From positions 1-64,000 of the forward strand of contig ONQB01000010.1 of the NCBI GenBank assembly GCA_900319905.1: a stretch of DNA of 64,000 nucleotides, written 5' to 3'. Origin of the DNA: an uncultured Prevotella sp. Its GTDB lineage: Bacteria; Bacteroidota; Bacteroidia; Bacteroidales; Bacteroidaceae. A model generated the notes under the pieces. The model made no database searches. It worked only from the letters and a program-made list of their open reading frames with translations, and was not told the DNA's origin. Positions 17,116 through 25,419 of the stretch are shown here, piece after piece (positions within the stretch are counted from its first letter, which is position 1; each line of letters opens with the position of its first letter). The position numbers and the translations under genes were made by a program.

Positions 17116-19644
17116 ATGGTTAGAAAAATACTGTTTCTGTTGTTATCTATTGCATTGCTTCCACTCTCAGCTATGGCTCAGATTAAAGGTATGGTAGTTG
17201 ATGCTGATGATGGCTATGGTGTACCTTACGCTAATGTGTTCATTCCAGAGTCTCATGAGAATATAATGTGTGATGGTGAAGGTCGTTTCATCATCAAGCG
17301 ACGTCATGTGGCAAGCATTGTAGTAAGTAGTGTGGGTTATGACAAGCTGACCCTCTCTATTCCACGAGGACAGGACAGCATTACTGTGAAGTTGCATGGA
17401 GCCAATAACAATCTGGCGGAGGTGAAGATTAAGGCTCGCCGCCGTCGTTACAGCCGAAAGAACAATCCTGCCGTGGAGCTCATGCGCAGGGTGATTGCGC
17501 GTAAGAAGGAAACCGTCTTGGAAAACCGCCCTTATTATTCAGAAGTGCGTTATCAGAAGATCACATTGTCGGAAAACGCTGTCGATACGGTGAAGAAGAA
17601 ACATAAACCGTGGTTTATTGCTCAATTGGAAAAGTCGCCCTTTGACACGACAAAGCTCATTCTGCCGATTATGGTCAATGAACAGCTGACCAAACATTAT
17701 TACCGTCGTGATCCCAAAAAGTCACTTGACGAGATTATGGCCTCACGTAGTTCTGGTGTCAACAAAATCTTTCAAACAGGGGAAATATTGAATACTGTTA
17801 TGAAGGAGGTGTTCTCTGATGTCAATATCAACAACGACTATGTGCGCCTTTTGCAGTATCCTTTTCCAAGTCCATTGGGAAAGACAGCTATCTCGTTCTA
17901 TCATTTTTATATTCAGGACACTATAAAAGTAGGTAACGACAGTTGTTATCATTTGCTCTTTTATCCAGCCAATCAGCAGGACTTCGGCTTCAAGGGTGAG
18001 ATGCTCATCACAAAGGATTCTGACTTGCAGGTGAAGACTTGTATACTCAACATACCCAAAAAGAGTGATGTGAACTTTGTTGACAACATGCGTGTGTTGC
18101 AGCAGTTCGAGCGCCTGCCGGGTGGTGGCTGGGCGCTGACTGAAGACAAGATGCTGGCTGAAGTGCGTTTTATTTCGCTGTTGCCACGCATGTTGGTAGA
18201 GCGAAACACCCTTATCAAGGATTTCCGTTTCGACTCCATACCTGACAAGACGCTGGCAGTGAAGGCATCGGTACGTGAACAGCCTAGTGCTCGCATCCGT
18301 AACAACGCCTATTGGCTGGCAAACCGTCCCATACCTCTCACCAACGGAGAGGAGGGCATGGACTATTTCGTTTATCGCCTGACCAAAAGCAAGAATTTCG
18401 GTTGGATGAGTATCATTGCTAAGATGGTGATGGAGAACTATATCGAGACCAGCAAACCCGGTAATCCTGATTACTTCGACTTTGGTCCCGTTAGCACAAT
18501 TGTGTCTCACAATTTCGTTGATGGCTATCGCCTGCGTCTGAGCGGCCGTACAATGGCAGCGCTCCATCCTAATCTCTTTTGGAAAGGGTTTGCGGCTTAC
18601 GGCACTGACAGTCATAAGTGGTATTATAGTACTGAGTTGACGTGGTCGCTCAATAAGAAGGAGAACTCACCTTTCGAATTTCCCATGCGTAACCTCACCT
18701 TCGAGACGACGTACGACCTTATGTCGCCTGCCGATAAGTATCTGACCAATAACAAAGACAATATCTTCGAGTCGTTCCGTACACAGAGCGTCAAGCAGAT
18801 GTACTTCTATAACCGTCAGAAACTGGAGTTCACTTATGAGACCGACTGGGGCCTTAGCTACAAGGCTTCCGTCAAGACCGAGAGCAACCGTACGGCCGGC
18901 GACTTGCACTTTATCCGGCTGACCGATGGCTTGGAGACTTTCCGCATTCGCACCACAGAACTGTCGGCAACGTTGCGCCTTAATCCTCACCAGACGTACA
19001 TCAACACCAAGCAGCGTCGTTGGCCCATCAACCTTGACAGCCCTGACATCCAACTCACTCATACCATGGGCATCAAAGGTTTCTTAGGAGGCCAGTACCG
19101 TTCCAATATGACTGAGCTGAATATTTACAAGCGTCAGTGGCTTGGCTCGTGGGGCTATATTAATCTTCATGCCATCGGCCGTGTACAATGGAACAAGGTG
19201 CCCTTCCCGTTGTTGTGCATGCCGCCGGTGAGCCTCACTTATCTGATGGATGCCAACGATCAGACGTTTAACCTCATGCGCAACCTTGAATTCCTCAACG
19301 ACCGTTATGTCTTCTGGAGTGCACTGTGGGATCTCAATGGTAAGGTATTCAACCGTGTACCTCTTATCAAGAAGCTAAAGTGGCGTGAGTTTGTGGGCAT
19401 CAAGGGCATGTGGGGACATCTGACGAGTAAGAACAATCCTTATCTCCATACCAATGACCCTACGCTCTTCAAATTTCCTGCTGAGAGCCATATCATGAGC
19501 AATCAGCCTTATTGGGAAGCCTTGGTGGGCATTCATAACATCTTCAAGTTCTTCGGCGTTGACTATGTATGCCGTCTAACCTACCGCAACCTGCCCAACG
19601 TGGATATGTGGGGTCTGCGTTTTAATTTCATGATGTCGTTCTGA
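17116..19644 (+). CDS. DUF5686 family outer-membrane protein with CarboxypepD-regulatory domain
   Basis: 842 residues from the ATG at 17116 (a TTG twelve bases upstream is less likely). A signal peptide ending LSAMAQ is followed by a carboxypeptidase-regulatory-like domain (about 22-105, KGMVVDADDGYGVPYANV) and a long DUF5686 region predicted to be rich in beta strands, ending in LRFNFMMSF as expected of an outer-membrane barrel. The function is unknown; the family is widespread in Bacteroidetes. A strong terminator follows. Confidence 0.85.
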   Translation: MVRKILFLLLSIALLPLSAMAQIKGMVVDADDGYGVPYANVFIPESHENIMCDGEGRFIIKRRHVASIVVSSVGYDKLTLSIPRGQDSITVKLHGANNNLAEVKIKARRRRYSRKNNPAVELMRRVIARKKETVLENRPYYSEVRYQKITLSENAVDTVKKKHKPWFIAQLEKSPFDTTKLILPIMVNEQLTKHYYRRDPKKSLDEIMASRSSGVNKIFQTGEILNTVMKEVFSDVNINNDYVRLLQYPFPSPLGKTAISFYHFYIQDTIKVGNDSCYHLLFYPANQQDFGFKGEMLITKDSDLQVKTCILNIPKKSDVNFVDNMRVLQQFERLPGGGWALTEDKMLAEVRFISLLPRMLVERNTLIKDFRFDSIPDKTLAVKASVREQPSARIRNNAYWLANRPIPLTNGEEGMDYFVYRLTKSKNFGWMSIIAKMVMENYIETSKPGNPDYFDFGPVSTIVSHNFVDGYRLRLSGRTMAALHPNLFWKGFAAYGTDSHKWYYSTELTWSLNKKENSPFEFPMRNLTFETTYDLMSPADKYLTNNKDNIFESFRTQSVKQMYFYNRQKLEFTYETDWGLSYKASVKTESNRTAGDLHFIRLTDGLETFRIRTTELSATLRLNPHQTYINTKQRRWPINLDSPDIQLTHTMGIKGFLGGQYRSNMTELNIYKRQWLGSWGYINLHAIGRVQWNKVPFPLLCMPPVSLTYLMDANDQTFNLMRNLEFLNDRYVFWSALWDLNGKVFNRVPLIKKLKWREFVGIKGMWGHLTSKNNPYLHTNDPTLFKFPAESHIMSNQPYWEALVGIHNIFKFFGVDYVCRLTYRNLPNVDMWGLRFNFMMSF

Positions 19645-19659
19645 TGATTTTGGAGCGAA

Positions 19660-19697
19660 ATGGTGTTGTAATTGTAATAAAATTGCAACACCGTTTT
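19660..19697 (+). terminator. Terminator after the DUF5686 gene
   Basis: ATGGTGTTGTAATT (19660-19673) pairs with AATTGCAACACCGT (19681-19694) with two wobble pairs, followed by a T run (19694-19697). It lies directly ahead of the response-regulator promoter. Confidence 0.8.
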
Positions 19698-19721
19698 AAC
19701 GCAAATGACAAGAATTACGCT

Positions 19722-19730
19722 TATCTTTGC
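19722..19730 (+). promoter_or_regulatory. -7 box for the two-component system
   Basis: TATCTTTGC ends seven bases before the ATG at 19738, again implying a leaderless or nearly leaderless transcript. Confidence 0.6.
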
Positions 19731-19737
19731 AACCGAA

Positions 19738-20433
19738 ATGGAAGAAAACAAAGACATACACATCCTTGTGGTGGACGATGAGGAGGACCTCTGTGAAATC
19801 CTCAAGTACAATCTTGAGACTGAAGGTTATCAAGTAGATACTGCTTTTTCTGGTGAAGAGGCGCTGTCGCTTAACGTTACTAATTATCAGCTCATCCTGC
19901 TTGATGTGATGATGGGTGGCATGAACGGCTTCAGCGTAGCCCGTAAGCTGCACGACAATGAGCAGACGGCTCACATCCCTATCATCTTTCTAACAGCCAA
20001 AGGTTCGGAACAGGACAAGGTGACAGGTTTCAACTTGGGCGCTGATGACTATATCTCCAAGCCATTCTCCATACGGGAAGTGCTGCTAAGAGTGAGAGCG
20101 GTGTTACGGCGTACCAATATTGACAAGTCAGAGGAGCCCAAGCATCAGCTGCAATATAAGGGGCTGATTATTGACCTTGACCGCAAGGTAGTAGAGGTCG
20201 ACGGGCAGGACGTGGTGTTCACCAAGACTGAGTTTGGCATTCTTTGTACCCTGCTGGAAAAGATGGGACGCGTGTATTCTCGTCACGATCTCATCCGCCG
20301 CATCTGGCCCACCGATGTAATTGTTTCCGACCGTACGGTGGATGTCAACATCACTCGTGTCAGAAAGAAGCTCGGTCCTTATGCCGACAACATCGTGACA
20401 CGTCTTGGATTTGGTTATTATTTTGACGCATAA
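19738..20433 (+). CDS. OmpR/PhoB-family response regulator
   Basis: 231 residues from MEENKDIHIL. The receiver domain (5-120) has the acidic pair DD (13-14), phospho-acceptor Asp56 in LLDVMMGG, Thr in FLTAKG and the lysine in ISKPFS. The C-terminal winged helix (about 135-230) contains the RTVDVNITRVRKKLG recognition helix. A start at 19705 would place the promoter box inside the gene and was rejected. Its partner kinase is encoded 86 bases downstream across an intra-operon hairpin. The target genes are unknown. Confidence 0.93.
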   Translation: MEENKDIHILVVDDEEDLCEILKYNLETEGYQVDTAFSGEEALSLNVTNYQLILLDVMMGGMNGFSVARKLHDNEQTAHIPIIFLTAKGSEQDKVTGFNLGADDYISKPFSIREVLLRVRAVLRRTNIDKSEEPKHQLQYKGLIIDLDRKVVEVDGQDVVFTKTEFGILCTLLEKMGRVYSRHDLIRRIWPTDVIVSDRTVDVNITRVRKKLGPYADNIVTRLGFGYYFDA

Positions 20434-20460
20434 CACTTGGCGGTGGGATGCCTCTTTCTC

Positions 20461-20497
20461 GGGAGGCTCCTATTGGCGGTTGTAATAGCAGCCTCCC
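20461..20497 (+). promoter_or_regulatory. Hairpin between response regulator and kinase genes
   Basis: GGGAGGCT (20461-20468) pairs with AGCCTCCC (20490-20497); after one C-C mismatch the stem continues with CTATT (20470-20474) against AATAG (20484-20488), leaving a nine-base loop. No T run follows, so it is not a standard terminator. It sits just before the AAGGAG (20499-20504) and the kinase ATG at 20520. Confidence 0.7.
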
Positions 20498-20519
20498 AAG
20501 GAGATACTTTCATTGTTAT

Positions 20520-21959
20520 ATGCAGAAGCGAGTTTCAATTGGCAACAAATTATATCTGAGCGTAGTCTCGCTCTTTCTTATCTTTGCTGTTTCTTTTGTA
20601 GTTTTCCAGCAGTACAGAGAGAAACAGTATAAGGTGGACACGCTCAATCTACGCCTGCAAGCCTTCAACAATGAATTGCATGATGCCATGCAGATTTCTG
20701 GCAAGGGTATTGATGAGGCTTTTATCAATTCTTTCCTATTGTCACATAATGACCGATTGGGCAACCGCGCTACAACTAATGACCTTCGCGTAACCATTAT
20801 TCTTCGCAATGGTAAGGTAGTGTTCGACAACGTGCATAAGAATTATGAGTCGATGGCCAATCATGCGAGTCGTCCCGAGGTGAAGGAAGCCTTGGCCAGG
20901 GGTAACGGCTCTATCGTTGACCGCAATAGCCGCACACTCAACCACGATTATTTTTACAGCGCCACTTATTTTTCCAAAGAGGGCTACATCATTCGTTCGG
21001 CCTTGCCTTATAATGTTGACCTTGCCCGTAACTTGCAGACGGACCAACACTACATTTGGTTCTCGTTGGCAGTGATGATCATCCTGATTCTTGTGCTTTA
21101 TCGTTTCACCCATCGTCTGGGCAGCAACATCACGATGCTCAACGACTTCGCTGCCCGGGCCGACCGCAGTGAAAAACTGGATGCAGAGGAACTTATAGGG
21201 TTCTATAATGATGAATTGGGAGATACTGCCGCACGTATCGTCAAGTTGTATCTTAAGCTTCAGCGTACGCAGCAGGAGCAGAACGTGCTAAAAAGGCAAC
21301 TTACGCAAAATGTGGCTCATGAATTGAAGACTCCTGTTGCCAGCATCCAGGGCTATTTGGAGACCATTCAGGAAAACCCGCGAATTGATGACAAGACGCG
21401 TGACTTATTCCTTCAGAGGTGCTATGCACAGAGCAAGCGGCTGGCTGCTTTGCTCAACGACATGTCCATGCTCAACCGTATGGATGATGGCGCCGATGTT
21501 ATAACCTATGAGGATGTAGATGTGGCTGAGCTCATCCGTGCCATTGCCAAGGAAAGCCAGTTCAATCTTGAGCAGAAAGAGATGACCATGAACTATACGG
21601 TCCCGCAGCAGATCATGCTGCATGGCAACAGAAGTTTGCTTTACAGCATCTTCCGCAACCTTACCGACAATGCCATAGCTTATGCAGGCAAAGGAACGCA
21701 TATCGAGCTTACTGCACATTGGAAAGCTCCTTATTGGTGCTTTGTCTTTAGCGACAATGGCATTGGAGTCGCACCGGAACATCTGCCCAGGCTTTTCGAG
21801 CGCTTCTACCGCGTGGATAAAGGCCGGAGCCGGAAGATGGGTGGTACAGGACTGGGACTGGCTATCGTGAAGAACGCTGTGAGGGTGCACGGAGGGTCTA
21901 TATCGGTGAAGAATAACCCAACTGGCGGATTGCGTTTTGACTTCACTCTGAAGCCATAA
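20520..21959 (+). CDS. Sensor histidine kinase
   Basis: 479 residues from MQKRVSIGNK. Two membrane helices (about 11-30 and 178-195) flank a periplasmic sensor region; then come a HAMP-like linker, the H-box VAHELKTPVA (His267), the N-box RNLTDNAIAYA, and the G-boxes DNGIGV and GGTGLGLAIVKNAV. The frame opens 24 codons earlier at 20448, but those codons are encoded by the hairpin region and not signal-like. It phosphorylates the response regulator encoded upstream; the signal is not identifiable. The layout is PhoR-like. Confidence 0.92.
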   Translation: MQKRVSIGNKLYLSVVSLFLIFAVSFVVFQQYREKQYKVDTLNLRLQAFNNELHDAMQISGKGIDEAFINSFLLSHNDRLGNRATTNDLRVTIILRNGKVVFDNVHKNYESMANHASRPEVKEALARGNGSIVDRNSRTLNHDYFYSATYFSKEGYIIRSALPYNVDLARNLQTDQHYIWFSLAVMIILILVLYRFTHRLGSNITMLNDFAARADRSEKLDAEELIGFYNDELGDTAARIVKLYLKLQRTQQEQNVLKRQLTQNVAHELKTPVASIQGYLETIQENPRIDDKTRDLFLQRCYAQSKRLAALLNDMSMLNRMDDGADVITYEDVDVAELIRAIAKESQFNLEQKEMTMNYTVPQQIMLHGNRSLLYSIFRNLTDNAIAYAGKGTHIELTAHWKAPYWCFVFSDNGIGVAPEHLPRLFERFYRVDKGRSRKMGGTGLGLAIVKNAVRVHGGSISVKNNPTGGLRFDFTLKP

Positions 21960-22077
21960 GCGGGATGGTACATTGAAAGGTGAGTATCAAGTTGTTACTC
22001 TCAGTGGTCTGCTTGAAATAATTGATAAAAGATATTAAATTGTGGAGAGTGTTATGTTGCTCTTCGTTTTTTTATCT

Positions 22078-22086
22078 TAACTTTGC
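22078..22086 (+). promoter_or_regulatory. -7 box for the candidate metal module
   Basis: TAACTTTGC with a TTG at 22057-22059 (18-base spacing). It ends nine bases before the ATG at 22096. Confidence 0.6.
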
Positions 22087-22095
22087 AACACAACT

Positions 22096-22482
22096 ATGAG
22101 AAAAGTGCTCAGGATAATTGTCAGTAGCCTGCTCTCCTTAATGATTGTTTATATGGGAGTAGGTGTCGCCGTGGTGTATTGCTTGCACGATGGCGAGGCA
22201 ATGTCTGCGGCACATGTTGAGCAGGTTGCACATGACAAAAAGGACTGTCACGAGCCGATGAGCTCTTGTATGAAGGTGATGGTTTCGAAATTGTCGCCCA
22301 CGTCGATGGCTCAGGCCTTGCATTTCGACTTTCATGCTTTTCAGCCCATCATGTTTGTAAACGACTGCTCCCAGTTAGTACCAAAACCAGTTTTTCATCT
22401 TGTCAATCAGCAGCTTGTCGAGATCAACCCCAATGGTCCGCCTCGAGCGTGGCTCAACAAGATTTCCGTTTTGATCATTTGA
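22096..22482 (+). CDS. Small membrane-anchored Cys/His/Met-rich protein
   Basis: 128 residues. An N-terminal hydrophobic helix (about 6-28) is followed at once by Cys29 and His31 and then a Cys/His/Met-rich stretch (about 36-62, with KKDCHEPMSSCMKVM). I do not recognise a named family. The residue content suggests metal binding, and the two genes downstream encode a TonB-dependent receptor and an HMA protein, so a metal-related role is likely (inference). The C-terminal half is not obviously structured. Confidence 0.7.
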   Translation: MRKVLRIIVSSLLSLMIVYMGVGVAVVYCLHDGEAMSAAHVEQVAHDKKDCHEPMSSCMKVMVSKLSPTSMAQALHFDFHAFQPIMFVNDCSQLVPKPVFHLVNQQLVEINPNGPPRAWLNKISVLII

Positions 22483-22550
22483 TAGTAGGAACGTATGTAT
22501 TACGCCCCTTATATTTTTATTGCTATCACATTCATCAAAACACTTTATTA

Positions 22551-24596
22551 ATGATAAATAAGATTATTTTCTTGGGCATAGCATCAATGCTACCTTCCAT
22601 TTTATGGGCTCAAGATCAACAGCGTCCGACGACAGAGGACGTTGATACTACTCAATTGTCCTATGGTGAGCAGCACCTTCATGAGGTGTCTGTTATGGCT
22701 CGCAAGCCCGGTCTCACTCGATCGACGGGCATACTCAATGGTTTGATGACTCATCAGGATGAGTTGTTCAAGGCCGCCTGTTGCAACCTTGGAGAGAGTT
22801 TCACAACCAATCCGTCGGTGGATGTCAACTATTCCGATGCTGCCACAGGTGCCCGACAAATCAAATTGCTTGGTCTCTCCGGCACTTACGTACAGATGCT
22901 TACCGAGAACCTGCCGGCCTTTAGGGGGGCAGCCTTGCCTTACTCCTTGGGTTACATCCCAGGACCTTGGATGAAAAGCATTCAGGTAAGCAAAGGCTCT
23001 GCCTCGGTGAAGAATGGCTACGAGTCGGTCACTGGTCAGATTAACGTAGAATATCTCAAGCCGGAGGACGAAGAGCATGTCACTGCCAACGTCTACGGCA
23101 ATACAATGGGTAAGTTTGAGGCCAATGCGGAGGCCAATGTCCACTTGAGTAAAAAGGTTGCCACGGAGGTGCTTACTCACTTCGAGAATAATTGGGGGCA
23201 TCACGACAAGAACGGCGATAGCTGGCAAGACTCTCCCAATAACCGTCAATACAATGTGCAGAACCGTTGGTTCGCCAAGACCGGCAACTATATCTTCCAC
23301 GGAGGTCTCTCGCTGATTAATGAGAACCGCAGCTTCGGTCCGGCTATGCATCATACGGCCGTCAATGCCAATGGTGACCCCTGGACAGGCAGCATTGAGA
23401 CCAATCGTTACGGAGCTTACATGAAGCATGCCTTTGTACTCAATCCTGAGCACGGTACCAACATAGCTTGGATGACCGATGCCAGCATGCATCAGCAGAA
23501 TGCCGGCTTTGGCTATAAGGCGTATGATGTGAACGAAAAGAACCTCTACAGCAGCTTGATGCTGGAACATCATTTCACGATGCATCATGAGCTGTCAGTG
23601 GGCGCAAGCTTCAATCATGACTACTTCGGGCAGCGCTACAATCTGTTCAACGACCATAATGCATCCCTCATTCGCGACAATGAAAAGGAGAACGTAGTGG
23701 GAGGCTATGCACAGTATACCTATTCGTTAGGAACCCGTTTCCTGGCAATGGCAGGACTACGTGTCGACCACAGCAATCTCTATGGCACTTTCCTCACCCC
23801 GCGCTTTCACCTCAAATGGCAGGTGAGCGATCTTGTGGCGCTGAGGGCATCGGCCGGTAAGGGCTATCGCAGCGTTCACGCGCTGGCAGAGTACAACTAC
23901 CTCTTGGCCAGCAGCCGTCAGTTGGTGGTGGATCATCTCGATCAGGAGTCGGCCTGGAACTATGGCGTGAGCAGCCAGTGGAATATTCCTTTGGCCAATA
24001 AGTACCTGTTGGTCAATGCCGAATACTACTATACTCGCTTTGGTAATCAGGCGGTTGTAGACTTCGATTCTGACCCACACCAGGTACGTATCAGTAACTT
24101 GAAGGGACTGAGCTATTCGCATGTCTTTCAGATAGATGCTTCTTATCCATTGTTAAAAGGATTGACCCTTACGGCCGCTTATCGCTACAACTATGTCAAG
24201 GAAACCTATAATGGCGTTAGAGCATGGAAGCCGCTGCAGAGCCGGCACAAGGAGTTGTTTACAGCTTCTTACAAGACTCCGCTTGGCATCTGGCAGTTTG
24301 ATGCTACCTTGCAGTTAAATGGAAGTGGCCGTATGCCGACCCCCTATGTGCTCGACGATGGGCAGACCTTGAGCTGGAACCGATACTTTAAGGGCTATGA
24401 ACAGCTCAACTTGCAAGTAACCCGGTGGTTCCGTCATTTCTCTATCTATGTTGGAGGTGAGAATCTGACCAATCGCAAACAGCATAATGCAGTTATCGAC
24501 GGAGCAAACCCTTGGGGCTCCAACTTCGATACAACGATGGTGTATGGCCCGGTGGAAGGTGCTATGGGATATGTCGGCATCCGCCTCAACATCTGA
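22551..24596 (+). CDS. TonB-dependent receptor, metal-uptake type
   Basis: 681 residues from MINKIIFLG. A signal peptide ending LWAQ is followed by a plug domain (about 45-160; IKLLGLSGTYVQMLTENLP and VSKGSASVKNGYESVTGQI motifs) and a 22-strand type barrel ending in GYVGIRLNI. There is no carboxypeptidase-regulatory domain and no SusD partner, so it is of the ferric/copper/vitamin class rather than the SusC class. Neighbouring HMA and Cys/His/Met-rich proteins point to a transition metal such as copper (inference). The frame upstream of 22551 overlaps the previous gene and is not used. Confidence 0.9.
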   Translation: MINKIIFLGIASMLPSILWAQDQQRPTTEDVDTTQLSYGEQHLHEVSVMARKPGLTRSTGILNGLMTHQDELFKAACCNLGESFTTNPSVDVNYSDAATGARQIKLLGLSGTYVQMLTENLPAFRGAALPYSLGYIPGPWMKSIQVSKGSASVKNGYESVTGQINVEYLKPEDEEHVTANVYGNTMGKFEANAEANVHLSKKVATEVLTHFENNWGHHDKNGDSWQDSPNNRQYNVQNRWFAKTGNYIFHGGLSLINENRSFGPAMHHTAVNANGDPWTGSIETNRYGAYMKHAFVLNPEHGTNIAWMTDASMHQQNAGFGYKAYDVNEKNLYSSLMLEHHFTMHHELSVGASFNHDYFGQRYNLFNDHNASLIRDNEKENVVGGYAQYTYSLGTRFLAMAGLRVDHSNLYGTFLTPRFHLKWQVSDLVALRASAGKGYRSVHALAEYNYLLASSRQLVVDHLDQESAWNYGVSSQWNIPLANKYLLVNAEYYYTRFGNQAVVDFDSDPHQVRISNLKGLSYSHVFQIDASYPLLKGLTLTAAYRYNYVKETYNGVRAWKPLQSRHKELFTASYKTPLGIWQFDATLQLNGSGRMPTPYVLDDGQTLSWNRYFKGYEQLNLQVTRWFRHFSIYVGGENLTNRKQHNAVIDGANPWGSNFDTTMVYGPVEGAMGYVGIRLNI

Positions 24597-24645
24597 TGTG
24601 AGGTGGTACTATCATGAATTCATTCATTATTATTAATATTGTATT

Positions 24646-24978
24646 ATGAGAAAGAGTTTGTTTGCAATGTTGGTCATGCTGATGGTTTCGGCAGTGACCT
24701 TCGCCAAAGACATCAAGACGGTGGTGTTCACCACCACGCCGCAGATGCACTGTGAGAACTGTGAGAATAAGATTAAGAACAACCTGCGTTTTGAGAAAGG
24801 CGTGAAGGAGATCACAACTAGTGTCGACAATCAGACCGTCACCGTGAAATACGATGCCGACAAAACTACGCCCGACAAAATCCAGCAGGGTTTCAAGAAG
24901 TTTGGCTATGAGGCACGCCAACTGAAAGATGGGGAGAAGATAAAGCGCGACCTCAACGAGCAGTGCGATAATATGTAG
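24646..24978 (+). CDS. Periplasmic heavy-metal-associated (HMA) domain protein
   Basis: 110 residues. A signal peptide ending TFAKD is followed by one HMA domain with the metal motif MHCENC (Cys36, Cys39) and a typical KVTVKYDADK-like beta strand (QTVTVKYDADKTTP). It should bind a soft metal ion such as Cu(I) and hand it on. It is the last gene of the module, 49 bases after the receptor gene, with a terminator 45 bases on. Confidence 0.88.
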   Translation: MRKSLFAMLVMLMVSAVTFAKDIKTVVFTTTPQMHCENCENKIKNNLRFEKGVKEITTSVDNQTVTVKYDADKTTPDKIQQGFKKFGYEARQLKDGEKIKRDLNEQCDNM

Positions 24979-25008
24979 CCTGTGGCTGTAATATGTAGCC
25001 TGTGGCTG
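24969..25008 (+). repeat. Tandem duplication of 20 bp over the HMA stop codon
   Basis: Two perfect tandem copies of a 20-bp unit beginning TAATATGTAGCC (24969-24988 and 24989-25008). The first copy contains the stop codon of the HMA gene. Confidence 0.9.
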
Positions 25009-25022
25009 AACTCCTGTATTTG

Positions 25023-25066
25023 AAAAGCCGGTATGTTGTCTGTTGGTAACATATCGGCTTTTTGTT
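25023..25066 (+). terminator. Terminator after the metal module
   Basis: AAAAGCCGGTATGTT (25023-25037) pairs with AACATATCGGCTTTT (25048-25062) with a single G-U, followed by T residues. It has a 15-bp stem. Confidence 0.9.
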
Positions 25067-25215
25067 ATCCTGTATTTTCCCAGATAAGTTATAGTTTCGC
25101 ATGATTTTAGTTGAATAGCCGATTAACTGTTATTTTGCTAACTTTTTTTATCAAAAAGATTTCGATTTGTTTTATCCTTTTGAAGGATTTGTTTGTCTTT
25201 GCCATTGAAATGAAT

Positions 25216-25223
25216 TAACTTTG
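25216..25223 (+). promoter_or_regulatory. -7 box upstream of putA
   Basis: TAACTTTG, 16 bases before the short leader frame at 25240 and about 200 bases before the putA start. Confidence 0.5.
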
Positions 25224-25239
25224 AAAAACATTGAGAGAC

Positions 25240-25368
25240 ATGAAGAGGTTCTACTTTGATTTATTTAGTCGACAAGCCTTATCGGAGTTGCACCGATACC
25301 GTGCTGTCATGTTTAGTCCCACACGTGTGCTATCTCTCAAGCACGTACATTTTTTATTCAAACACTAA
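25240..25368 (+). CDS. Possible 42-residue leader peptide upstream of putA
   Basis: ATG at 25240 (MKRFYFDLFSRQALSEL...) to TAA at 25366-25368. It follows the promoter box closely. It has no recognisable domain and no strong ribosome binding site, and could be chance. It is listed because the promoter lies directly ahead and a similar arrangement precedes the SusC gene. Confidence 0.25.
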   Translation: MKRFYFDLFSRQALSELHRYRAVMFSPTRVLSLKHVHFLFKH

Positions 25369-25419
25369 ACATGATTTACTATAGACTAACCAACAATCAA
25401 AGAGGTCGAGTCCTGGCTC

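Larger units (their letters stand above)
25067..25419 (+). other. Leader region upstream of putA
   Basis: About 350 bases without an established gene. It contains a small hairpin (ATCCTTTTGAAGGAT, about 25175-25189), a -7 box (25216-25223), a short open frame (25240-25368), and coding-like sequence in the putA frame from about 25388 up to the first putA ATG. Confidence 0.6.

Noticed and set aside
22266-22550. N-terminal extension of the metal-type TonB receptor
   Set aside because: The extra 95 residues overlap the upstream small protein gene in another frame; a signal peptide starts at 22551.
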